Part shown: positions 1 to 5,490 of the stretch, piece after piece
Layout of the letters: every line of letters begins with the position of its first letter
Numbering within the stretch: position 1 is the first letter of the stretch
Source of the DNA: Candidatus Hydrogenedentota bacterium
GTDB taxonomy: Bacteria; Hydrogenedentota; Hydrogenedentia; Hydrogenedentales; SLHB01
Assembly (NCBI GenBank): GCA_026387845.1
Contig: JAPLKX010000345.1
Span: 1 to 6,802, forward strand
DNA: 6,802 bases
Direction: 5' to 3'
Made by a program: the position numbers and the translations under genes
The notes under the pieces: generated by a model
Seen by the model: only the letters and a program-made list of their open reading frames with translations
Database searches by the model: none
What the model was told of the DNA's origin: nothing

Positions 1-29
1 GTCTGGAGGAAAAGAATGAGCGGAAGGCA

Positions 30-57
30 AATCGGCTATCGGCAATCGGCAATCGGG
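30..57. repeat. Four tandem copies of a 7-bp unit (AATCGGC-like)
   Basis: Four consecutive heptamers are readable at 30-36, 37-43, 44-50 and 51-57: AATCGGC, TATCGGC, AATCGGC, AATCGGG. They lie just past the 3' end of the leftmost minus-strand gene, in a stretch (1-65) where no convincing gene is seen. Short heptameric tandem repeats of this kind occur between genes in many environmental bacteria. No function can be assigned, and no hairpin or T-tract that would make this a terminator is visible. Confidence 0.75.
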
Positions 58-65
58 AATTCATT

Positions 66-1106
66 TCAGGCCCTCGCTTTGGCGGTTTGTTTTCGGACGG
101 TGACGTCGACGGCGACGACGATGAGGATGATGAGGCCGCGGACGATGTTTCTGTATTCTTCGGTGATGCCGAATTGCGTGAGCAGGTTCTCGATGACGGA
201 GAGGAGCAGCAGGCCGATCAGGGTGTAGAAGAGCCCGCCGCGCCCGCCGCCGAGTGGTGTACCGCCGACGATGACGCTGGCGATGACGATCATTTCGAGC
301 CCGTTATAGCTGGCGGCTTGTGCGGTGTTGGACATGCCGGTGTAGACGAGTGCCGCGACGGCGCAGGAGAGGCCGCAGAGCGTGTAGGTCACGGCGCGGA
401 TGAGCGACGTGTTGACGCCGGCCAGCCAGGAGGCGGTCTCGTTGCCGCCGACGGCGTAGACGTAATGGCCGAAGCGCGTCTTCTTGAGAAGGATCGCCGA
501 CAGGACGAAGATGGCAGCGAAGATCAGGATGGGCAGGGTCAGGCGGTAGGGCGTACCGAACAGGCCAATGCGGCCCCAGTAGAACTGGCGGAACGCTTCG
601 CGCAACCCGCCGGGGACTTCGATGCTTTGCCCGCCGCGCGTGAGTACGAGCGCGATTCCCCTGAATACCAGCATTGTGCTCAACGTCACGACGAACGGGT
701 TGACACCGACGTACGCGACCAGGAATCCGTTCGCGCCGCCGAGGACAAGGCCCGCGCCGAGCGTGGCGAGAACGGCCGCGGTGACGGCGACTGGCGCGCC
801 CTCGGATGCCGTTGCCGTTAGCGTGAGCACGGCGACGACGCCGCACACAGCCGTGATCGAAGCGACGCTGAGGTCAAACCCGCCTGCCACCATGACGAAC
901 GTCATCCCACACGCGATCACGCCGATGCATGCGGCATTGGTGAGGAGGTTGTCGACGAGATTCCGCCAGGTGAAGAACGTTTCAGTGCGGACGGACGAGA
1001 CGACGCAGAGGGCGACAAGCAGGAGGAACACGCTGGCGGTCTGGATAGTCTGGAACGAGACGCGGCGCGGGGCGGCGGGCGCTGCGACTGCCGGGGCTGA
1101 ATTCAT
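66..1106 (-). CDS. Sugar ABC transporter permease, RbsC/BPD_transp_2 family
   Basis: This is the inner-membrane channel subunit of a carbohydrate ABC importer, 346 residues, the usual length for the RbsC/XylH/RhaP-RhaQ family. Family signatures are clear: GMTFVMVAGGFDLSVASI at residues 67-84, the NPFVVTLSTMLVFRG segment at 136-150, RFGHYVYAVGGNETA at 211-225, and VIVGGTPLGGG at 278-288. Hydrophobic segments recur along the chain (about 24-38, 59-75, 84-99, 105-124, 190-207, 236-255, 273-300, 321-334). The N-terminus is an Ala/Pro-rich cytoplasmic stretch of about 15 residues. The ATG at 1106 is chosen because it overlaps the upstream gene's stop (TGATG, one shared base) and the family alignment begins there; the open frame extends upstream only inside the neighbouring gene. 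The mutarotase two genes upstream suggests a deoxysugar such as rhamnose as substrate, because RbsC-type rhamnose importers of rhizobia are encoded with a mutarotase-family protein (RhaU). That specificity is inference. No ATPase or binding-protein gene is visible here. Confidence 0.93.
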   Translation of the reverse strand: MNSAPAVAAPAAPRRVSFQTIQTASVFLLLVALCVVSSVRTETFFTWRNLVDNLLTNAACIGVIACGMTFVMVAGGFDLSVASITAVCGVVAVLTLTATASEGAPVAVTAAVLATLGAGLVLGGANGFLVAYVGVNPFVVTLSTMLVFRGIALVLTRGGQSIEVPGGLREAFRQFYWGRIGLFGTPYRLTLPILIFAAIFVLSAILLKKTRFGHYVYAVGGNETASWLAGVNTSLIRAVTYTLCGLSCAVAALVYTGMSNTAQAASYNGLEMIVIASVIVGGTPLGGGRGGLFYTLIGLLLLSVIENLLTQFGITEEYRNIVRGLIILIVVAVDVTVRKQTAKARA

Positions 1107-2158
1107 CACGCGTCGTACTTCCCGTAATGGCGGATGGCTTCGAACATGGCCAGGACGTTCTCGACGGGCGTCTCTTCGAGGATCGAGTCGTGGCTGGCGC
1201 CGGCGATATATCCGCCGCCGGGCTTCATGATGTCGAGGACCTCGCGCGTCTTCTGGCGGACGAGGTCGGGTGTGCCGTTGATGAGGACGTGGTGTGAATC
1301 GATTGCGCCGTTGAACAGGATCCGGTGGCCGAAATTGGCTTTGAGCGCGGCGAGTTCCATTCCCCTGCACGATGGCTGCACGGCGTGGATGCCGTCGAGG
1401 CCGATCTCGATCATGGCGGGAAGAAGGTCGACGAAGCTGCCGCAGCAATGGAGCATGACAAACTTGTCGTAGGCGTGGCCGAGGTCGATGAACTTTTGGA
1501 GGTGCGGCAGGATGAACCGGCGGAACAGGTGCTCGCCGACGAGCGGGCCGTTCTGCGAGCCAAAATCGTTGCCGATGAACAAGATGTCGATCGAATGGGC
1601 GGCGGCATCGAAGATGCGCGCGTTGACGTCGAGGTAGAACTGGGTCACGTGGCCGAACACGGCGTCAACGAGATCCGGCTCCTCATACATTTTGATCATC
1701 AGGTTGTCCATGCCGAGGAGGTCGCACACGTCGTGCCAGAACGGCGACCACGCCCCGCCGAGGATGGCGTATTGGTCTTTGTAAGGCGCGGCGTCGGGCG
1801 TGATGTTGGCGGGGTCGAACCAGTCCGGGGTGGGCCAGGCGTAGGCGTGGACTTGATCGATGTTGGCGCCGGCCAAGGGCGCGGAGAGGGCCATGCCGTA
1901 TCCGATGCCGTGGCGCTCGACGCCGAACGGGGTGCGGCATGTTGCCCGTGGTGAGAGGGGCGGCTCAGGACCGACGTACGTGGCGTAGACCCTGCGGAAA
2001 TCGTCGCCGAGCCACACCCGCAGGCCTTCGTCATCAAGGCCCAGGTACAGGCGTGCTTTTTCCCAGAACTCGGGAGACGACCCGCACCACGCCGGCACCC
2101 TGTCGCCTTCGACGTGGTCAAATGCCGCCATCACCCGCTCGCGCGGCGTCAATCCCAA
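1106..2158 (-). CDS. Uroporphyrinogen decarboxylase (UroD)/MtaA-fold methyltransferase-like protein
   Basis: The 350-residue protein belongs to the UroD superfamily, which holds true uroporphyrinogen decarboxylases and corrinoid:coenzyme M or folate methyltransferases. It opens with the clan's typical (M)GLTPRERVMAAFDHVEGDRVP. Further marks are HCCGS at about 237-241, HAVQPSCRGM at 258-267, FNGAIDSHHVL at 282-292, and a GGGYIAGASHD stretch near 314-324, followed by a helical end (VENVLAMFEAIRHYG). The H-x-C-G motif matches two zinc ligands of MtaA/MtbA-type methyltransferases, but the later Cys expected near the C-terminus is not seen; Ser-His lies there instead. A heme-biosynthesis role is unlikely: relatives of this type commonly sit in catabolic gene sets, as here between a mutarotase and a sugar permease. 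The start is probably TTG at 2158, with AGAGG seven bases upstream. A second TTG at 2152 and an ATG at 2131 are alternatives; the ATG would cut into the conserved TPRERV start. The reaction is unknown; methyl transfer or demethylation is only a hypothesis. Confidence 0.9.
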   Translation of the reverse strand: MGLTPRERVMAAFDHVEGDRVPAWCGSSPEFWEKARLYLGLDDEGLRVWLGDDFRRVYATYVGPEPPLSPRATCRTPFGVERHGIGYGMALSAPLAGANIDQVHAYAWPTPDWFDPANITPDAAPYKDQYAILGGAWSPFWHDVCDLLGMDNLMIKMYEEPDLVDAVFGHVTQFYLDVNARIFDAAAHSIDILFIGNDFGSQNGPLVGEHLFRRFILPHLQKFIDLGHAYDKFVMLHCCGSFVDLLPAMIEIGLDGIHAVQPSCRGMELAALKANFGHRILFNGAIDSHHVLINGTPDLVRQKTREVLDIMKPGGGYIAGASHDSILEETPVENVLAMFEAIRHYGKYDA

Positions 2159-2472
2159 TGGAACACCTCTTCCATGTCGGCCCACCACTCGCCTGCTGCG
2201 CGGTTTTCGACGGGTGCCTGGCACGGCTTGCACACGGCCCACCACTTTTGCGTAGTCGCGTCGGCGGCCATCTTGGCCATGTCGGCGTCAAAATTGTTGC
2301 CGACATATTCGAAATAGGCGAACAAATAGCCGTCTTTATAGTAGATCGAGTAGTTTCGGATGTTGCATTCGGTGATTTTTTTGAGGACGTCGGGCCACAC
2401 GGCCGCGTGGAGTTTCTTGTACTCGTCCAGTTTCTCCGGCCACACCCGAATCACTTGCCCGTACCGTTTCAT
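2149..2472 (-). CDS. rhaM: L-rhamnose mutarotase family protein
   Basis: This 107-residue cytoplasmic protein belongs to the RhaM (YiiL, DUF718) family of small ferredoxin-like-fold dimers that interconvert alpha and beta anomers of L-rhamnose; E. coli RhaM is of similar length (104). Family marks: the early helix EYKKLHAAVWPDVLKKI with His22, the strand NYSIYY with Tyr41, LFAYFEYVG at about 50-58, the WW pair at 77-78, and the C-terminal EEVFHWD, equivalent to the EVF end of E. coli RhaM. His22 and Tyr41 fall at the same numbers as the catalytic His and active-site Tyr of the E. coli enzyme. ATG at 2472 is preceded by GGGAGG with eight bases of spacing. The gene overlaps the following UroD-like gene. 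Substrate could be L-rhamnose or another 6-deoxyhexose such as L-fucose; rhamnose is favoured by family only. No rhamnose isomerase, kinase or aldolase is in the window. Confidence 0.92.
   Translation of the reverse strand: MKRYGQVIRVWPEKLDEYKKLHAAVWPDVLKKITECNIRNYSIYYKDGYLFAYFEYVGNNFDADMAKMAADATTQKWWAVCKPCQAPVENRAAGEWWADMEEVFHWD
2159..2170 (-). promoter_or_regulatory. Ribosome binding site that favours a TTG start for the UroD-like gene
   Basis: On the minus strand AGAGGTG (2170-2164) lies inside the last codons of the mutarotase gene, with seven bases between AGAGG and the TTG at 2158. No in-frame ATG or GTG lies at a suitable distance. The open frame's more distant upstream codons do not resemble the family. 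The second TTG (2152-2150) shares two bases with the mutarotase stop TGA (2151-2149) but sits 13 bases from the site. Both possibilities imply translational coupling of the two genes. Confidence 0.6.
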
Positions 2473-2564
2473 GTTTTTTCCCTCCCGGCCAACTCACTGT
2501 TTAGGATATCTTGCACGCCGGCCGGGCAATTCTCAAGTCATCCAGGTCTGAAATTATTTTGGAC

Positions 2565-4091
2565 CTACGGTCTTGTACGGGGGCCGGAACGTGCCTGCTC
2601 GAGGAGGCCGGCCATCCGGGCGACGAGATCCGGGTTTTCGGCGGCGACGTTTTTGGATTCGGCGAGGTCGTTTGACAGGTCGTACAACTCGCCGGGAACC
2701 GCCGCCGCCGCGGCGTTCTTTTGTTGCTTTGCGGGCTCGATATACTTCCATTGGGCTTGGCGGATGGCGAGCCGGGCATGGCCATTTTGCTGCAAGACCA
2801 GGTGGTCGCGCACGGGCGTGTCGTTGCCTTCCAAGGCGGGGAGCGCGTTGAAACTGTCGGGCCCGGCGTTGTCGGGAAGTTTGTGGCCGGGCACGGCGGC
2901 ACACGTCGCCATCAGGTCCACCAGCCCGATAAGTTGGCTGGACTTGTTCCATTTCTCGACTGGCGCGTGGAACCTGGCCAGAAACGGGACGCGGTGGCCG
3001 CCCTCGTACAGGCCGCCTTTGTCGCCGCGGAGCGGGCCGTTTGGCGGCTGGAGTGCGTGAAGCGAGTTGGTGCCGTCGTCGTAGGTGTTCTTGATGGCGC
3101 CGCCGTTGTCACTGGTGAAGATGACGATGGTGTTGCGGGCGAACCGGTCTACCGCGTCGAGGATTTGGCCGACGCACCAGTCGAGCTCGTGTATGGCATC
3201 GCCGCGGGCGCCGCACTCGCTGGTGCCTTTGAACCGGGGGTTGGGCGCCATGGGCTCGTGAATGTCGTGCGGCGAGAAGTACAGGAAAAACGGCTCGCGG
3301 CGGTTCTGCTCGATGAACTGGACGGCTTTGGTAGTGAGCGTGTCCGCCATGTCTTCGTCGACCCACCGGGCGGATTTGCCGCCGGACATGTAGCCGATCC
3401 GGCTGATCCCGTTGACGATCGTTTTGGAGTGGGAGGGGTCGGCTTTCATTTTGAGCATCTCGGGGTGGTCGGCGCCCGTTGGATCATCGCCGACTTTATC
3501 GCCGTAACTTACGCGGATTGGGTCGGCGGGGTCGAGGCCGACCACGCGGCGGTTCTCGATATAGACGCACGGCACGCGGTCGTTGGTGGCGGGGTAGTAG
3601 AAACAATAATCAAACCCGAGATCTGCGGGGCCGAGCGAGATCTCGCTGTTGTAATCGACGGGATTTTCCTTGGTTCCGAGACCCAGATGCCATTTGCCGA
3701 CAAGCCCCGTGACGTAATGGGCCTGCTTCATCACGGACGCGATGGTGGGCTTGGCGGGATCGATCGCGCAAGGGTCGACGCCGCTGAGGATGTGGTCGCC
3801 ATCAGGATTGCGCCAGGCGTACTCGCCCGTCATGATGCTGTAGCGCGTGGGGGTGCAGACCGAGGCGGTCGAGTGGGCGTCGGTGAACTTGATGCCCTCG
3901 CGGCCGATGCGGTCGATATTGGGCGTCTTGACTTTTTGTGCGCCGTACCAGCCCACGTCGCCGTAACCGATGTCGTCGGCCAGAATGAAGATGATGTTTG
4001 GCGGTGGTGGGGTGACTGCCGCTGCAGAGTGGGTTACGAATGCCGCAGCAGTTCCAACAACTCCTTTGATGAATCTCCGGCGTGAAATCAC
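2565..4091 (-). CDS. Tat-exported sulfatase of the arylsulfatase (formylglycine, S1) family
   Basis: The 508-residue enzyme hydrolyses a sulfate ester, probably on a carbohydrate, outside the cytoplasm. The N-terminus has a textbook twin-arginine signal, SRRRFIK at residues 3-9, followed by a hydrophobic stretch and Ala-rich region to about residue 26. The catalytic domain starts at NIIFILADDIGYGDVG (metal-binding Asp39-Asp40). Cys79 in CTPTR (79-83) is the residue converted to formylglycine. Other active-site marks are GKWHLG (132-137), HDIHEP (275-280), TSDNGG (326-331, metal Asp-Asn) and KGGLYEGGHRVP (358-369). The C-terminal subdomain ends with the usual ELYDLSNDLAESKN (468-481). The start is GTG at 4091, with GGAGGA nine bases upstream; an ATG at 4099 is out of frame and meets a stop at once. 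Overall form resembles GalNAc-6-sulfatase/arylsulfatase A-like enzymes, but substrate cannot be read from sequence. Activity would need a formylglycine-generating enzyme encoded elsewhere. It is the first gene of the leftward set and has its own predicted promoter. Confidence 0.96.
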   Translation of the reverse strand: MISRRRFIKGVVGTAAAFVTHSAAAVTPPPPNIIFILADDIGYGDVGWYGAQKVKTPNIDRIGREGIKFTDAHSTASVCTPTRYSIMTGEYAWRNPDGDHILSGVDPCAIDPAKPTIASVMKQAHYVTGLVGKWHLGLGTKENPVDYNSEISLGPADLGFDYCFYYPATNDRVPCVYIENRRVVGLDPADPIRVSYGDKVGDDPTGADHPEMLKMKADPSHSKTIVNGISRIGYMSGGKSARWVDEDMADTLTTKAVQFIEQNRREPFFLYFSPHDIHEPMAPNPRFKGTSECGARGDAIHELDWCVGQILDAVDRFARNTIVIFTSDNGGAIKNTYDDGTNSLHALQPPNGPLRGDKGGLYEGGHRVPFLARFHAPVEKWNKSSQLIGLVDLMATCAAVPGHKLPDNAGPDSFNALPALEGNDTPVRDHLVLQQNGHARLAIRQAQWKYIEPAKQQKNAAAAAVPGELYDLSNDLAESKNVAAENPDLVARMAGLLEQARSGPRTRP

Positions 4092-4126
4092 GGCCCCATT
4101 TCCTCCACAATGTTGTAATAGGATTC

Positions 4127-4155
4127 ATTCTTGCACTATGGCGTGATTTCGTCAA
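4127..4155 (-). promoter_or_regulatory. Predicted sigma70-type promoter for the sulfatase gene
   Basis: On the minus strand TTGACG (4155-4150) is separated by 17 bases from AAGAAT (4132-4127), and the -10 box is preceded by TGC, giving an extended -10 element. The -35 box matches 5 of 6 consensus bases and the -10 box 4 of 6. Transcription would start near 4120, leaving a leader of about 30 bases that includes the GGAGGA site for the GTG start at 4091. The same promoter could serve the three genes further left if transcription reads through the 92-bp gap. Confidence 0.5.
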
Positions 4156-4196
4156 ACGGCACAACGCGCCGATCGAGGGCCTCACTGGTTTCGTCG

Positions 4197-4223
4197 GGCG
4201 CATGTTTGGCGCATTCGCGCACG
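4197..4223. repeat. Short direct repeats between the two divergent promoters
   Basis: GGCGCAT occurs at 4197-4203 and again at 4208-4214, exactly 11 bp apart, about one helical turn. A related GCGCACG follows at 4217-4223. They lie between the leftward -35 box (4155) and the rightward -35 box (4235), where a regulator controlling either gene could bind. A separate pair of TTTCGTC copies at 4147-4153 and 4189-4195 overlaps the leftward -35 region. No known operator was recognised, and chance occurrence in GC-rich DNA is possible. Confidence 0.3.
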
Positions 4224-4234
4224 ACCCTACGACG

Positions 4235-4263
4235 TTGACACCAGCCAATCTTAAACCTATGAT
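4235..4263 (+). promoter_or_regulatory. Near-consensus sigma70-type promoter for the FecR-domain/OmpA pair
   Basis: A perfect TTGACA (4235-4240) is followed after exactly 17 bases by TATGAT (4258-4263, 5 of 6 consensus). Transcription would start near 4268-4271, giving a leader of about 80 bases before the ATG at 4351. This is the strongest promoter match seen in the window and points to steady, housekeeping-type expression of the two envelope genes. Confidence 0.65.
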
Positions 4264-4304
4264 GGAGATTAGTTCTGGGAAAGGGCGGAAGCGGTCCGTG
4301 GGCT

Positions 4305-4333
4305 TTTGGTTTATGCGCGATATAAACGCCAAA
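4305..4333 (+). promoter_or_regulatory. Interrupted hairpin in the leader of the FecR-domain gene
   Basis: TTTGG (4305-4309) can pair with CCAAA (4329-4333), and TTTAT (4310-4314) with ATAAA (4322-4326), separated by a two-base bulge (4327-4328) and closed by a seven-base loop (4315-4321). The ten-pair, A/T-rich stem ends just before the GGGGAGGG ribosome binding site (4337-4344). It could modulate translation or mRNA stability. It does not match a riboswitch class I recognise. Confidence 0.4.
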
Positions 4334-4350
4334 CTCGGGGAGGGATAGGC

Positions 4351-4797
4351 ATGTATATGCGGTGTGTTGTTATTGCCACCTTTATTGGCGGCTTGTTGCT
4401 GGCGGCGCCGTGCGTGGCCGAAGAGGGTGTGATCGGCAGCATCCACAACGCTGCCGGCAAGGTGGTCGTTGTCCGGGACGGCAATCAAATCAAGCCTGAA
4501 CCCGGGCTTCGGCTCAAGGCGGGCGATATCCTGCAAACCGGGTCAAACGGCACTGTGGGCATTGTCTTGTGGGATGATTCAACGGTGGCCTTGGGCACGT
4601 CGAGCGAAATCCAGTTGACCGAGTTCCGGTTCAAGCCCGCGCAGAAAGATTTCTCGCTGGTTCTCAGGATGGTCAAGGGCACGTTCGTCTACGTTCCGGG
4701 CAGAATCGCGAAGCTCGCGCCGGATTCCGTAAAGATTGAGACGCCCGCGGGCCTTGCCGCTGTTCAAGGGACAAAACTTCTGGCCAAGGTTAAATAG
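4351..4797 (+). CDS. Small exported FecR-domain protein
   Basis: The 148-residue protein has an N-terminal signal peptide (hydrophobic core about residues 5-19, likely cleavage after CVA at 23), so it should act in the periplasm or cell envelope. The rest is one FecR domain: GSIHNAAGKVVVVRDG (29-44), LRLKAGDILQTGSNGTVGIV (53-72), the DDSTVALGTSSEIQL stretch (75-89), KGTFVYVPGRIAKL (109-122), and the closing VKIETPAGLAAVQGT (127-141). The chain stops soon after the TP...GT motif, as in other short stand-alone FecR-domain proteins, so it is probably complete. It lacks the N-terminal cytoplasmic part and transmembrane helix of true FecR anti-sigma regulators, and no sigma factor or TonB receptor is nearby; iron-citrate signalling is therefore unlikely. 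ATG at 4351 has GGAGG seven bases upstream; the longer open frame to 4306 would add a non-signal-like N-terminus. It is followed after 59 bp by an OmpA-family lipoprotein gene, probably co-transcribed. Precise function unknown. Confidence 0.9.
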   Translation: MYMRCVVIATFIGGLLLAAPCVAEEGVIGSIHNAAGKVVVVRDGNQIKPEPGLRLKAGDILQTGSNGTVGIVLWDDSTVALGTSSEIQLTEFRFKPAQKDFSLVLRMVKGTFVYVPGRIAKLAPDSVKIETPAGLAAVQGTKLLAKVK

Positions 4798-4812
4798 GCG
4801 CCTGCAAGGCGC
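4798..4812 (+). other. Small GC-rich hairpin directly after the FecR-domain gene stop
   Basis: GCGCCT (4798-4803) is the exact reverse complement of AGGCGC (4807-4812), with a three-base GCA between; pairing five bases with a five-base loop is also possible. It begins right after the TAG stop. No T-tract follows, so it is not a convincing terminator; it could protect the upstream message or separate expression of the two genes. Confidence 0.35.
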
Positions 4813-4856
4813 GCTTAGAAAGCGACGCCCACGTGGCGATGGGGAGAAATAGAATA

Positions 4857-5462
4857 ATGAGACCCTTCAGACAATTGGCTTTAGTTTCGGTGCTGTTCTT
4901 GCTTCTGGCCGGATGCGCTACCACGAAGAATACGTTCGTTCTGGCCCCGCATCCCGCGGGCAACGTGGGCACGGTCAGCGTCACCAACTCGATGGGCCGC
5001 GGCGATGTGAGCGGAGTGGGGGAGACGCTGCTCGTCGATAACGCCTCCGCCGCCCCGCGCCTCGGTGGCCCAATGGATCAGGCAAAGATAGACAAGCTGT
5101 TTGCCAAAGCGCTTGCCGCCGAACCCCCGCAACCCAAGGTGTTCCTGCTCTACTTCAAGACCGAGTCGGCAGACCCCGACAAGAACTCCATGACGCTCCT
5201 GGACTCCGTCGTCCAGGAGGTCAAGAACACCAATTCGCTCGACATCGGCATCACGGGCCACGCCGACCGCAGCGGCGAAGACGATTACAACATGCAGCTC
5301 TCACTGAAACGCGCCCAGGAAGTCCAGCGGCTGCTCGTTGATCGCGGCGTCCCCCTCGAACGGTTCAACATCGAGTACAGCGGCGAGGGCGACCTGCTCG
5401 TACCCACCGCCGACAACGTCCACGAACCACGCAACAGGCGCGTCGAAGTCGTCGTTCGATAA
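4857..5462 (+). CDS. OmpA-family peptidoglycan-binding lipoprotein
   Basis: The 201-residue protein begins with a lipoprotein signal, MRPFRQLALVSVLFLLLAGC, with the lipobox LLAGC placing the lipidated Cys at residue 20. A Gly/Ser/Ala-rich linker (about 21-90) leads to a C-terminal OmpA-like domain (about 94-201): VFLLYFKTESADPDKNS, then TGHADRSGEDDYNMQLSLKRAQEV (133-156, described here by its ends), then GEGDLLVPTADNVHEPRNRRVEV (176 onward). Asp137 and Arg152, 15 residues apart, match the Asp and Arg that hold diaminopimelate in OmpA-like domains. It should anchor a lipid-modified protein, most likely in the outer membrane, to the cell wall. ATG at 4857 is preferred because it gives a clean signal peptide and has GGGGAG ten bases upstream; starts at 4833 (GTG) and 4839 (ATG) would add eight or six polar residues. 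It follows the FecR-domain gene in the same direction. It is not a Pal homologue in a tol operon, since no tol genes are near. Confidence 0.95.
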   Translation: MRPFRQLALVSVLFLLLAGCATTKNTFVLAPHPAGNVGTVSVTNSMGRGDVSGVGETLLVDNASAAPRLGGPMDQAKIDKLFAKALAAEPPQPKVFLLYFKTESADPDKNSMTLLDSVVQEVKNTNSLDIGITGHADRSGEDDYNMQLSLKRAQEVQRLLVDRGVPLERFNIEYSGEGDLLVPTADNVHEPRNRRVEVVVR

Positions 5463-5490
5463 CCGCAGTCATTCTCCGGACAGCATGTGT

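Noticed and set aside
16..228. Plus-strand open frame with a GGAGG six bases before its ATG
   Set aside because: It runs through the heptamer repeat and then antisense to the conserved end of the permease; its product has low-complexity Ser/Thr/Arg/Met content and no recognisable family.
1107..1448. Upstream extension of the permease frame (114 more codons)
   Set aside because: The added residues are Arg/Pro/His-rich shadow sequence of the UroD-like gene; the family begins at the ATG at 1106.
1325..1954. 209-codon plus-strand open frame inside the UroD-like gene
   Set aside because: It is a mirror of the conserved UroD-like coding strand, rich in Val/Glu/Asp/Gly as expected of a shadow frame.
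2473..2564. Possible internal promoter (TTGAGA with CAAGAT-like box) between sulfatase and mutarotase genes
   Set aside because: The -10 match is only 3 of 6, so read-through from the sulfatase promoter is as likely. The gap also shows no clear terminator hairpin with a T-tract.
2721..4085. 454-codon plus-strand open frame antisense to the sulfatase
   Set aside because: The opposite strand has every sulfatase active-site motif over its full length. Long antisense frames are common in GC-rich genes because of codon bias, and this product looks like no known family.
4082..4348. 88-codon plus-strand open frame across the divergent promoter region
   Set aside because: It starts inside the sulfatase start, covers both predicted promoters and the leader hairpin, and lacks a ribosome binding site and any family resemblance.
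5463..5490. Bidirectional terminator between the convergent OmpA-like and Gly-Glu protein genes
   Set aside because: The 28-bp gap contains no stable inverted repeat or T/A tract; any terminator must lie within a coding end or rely on Rho.
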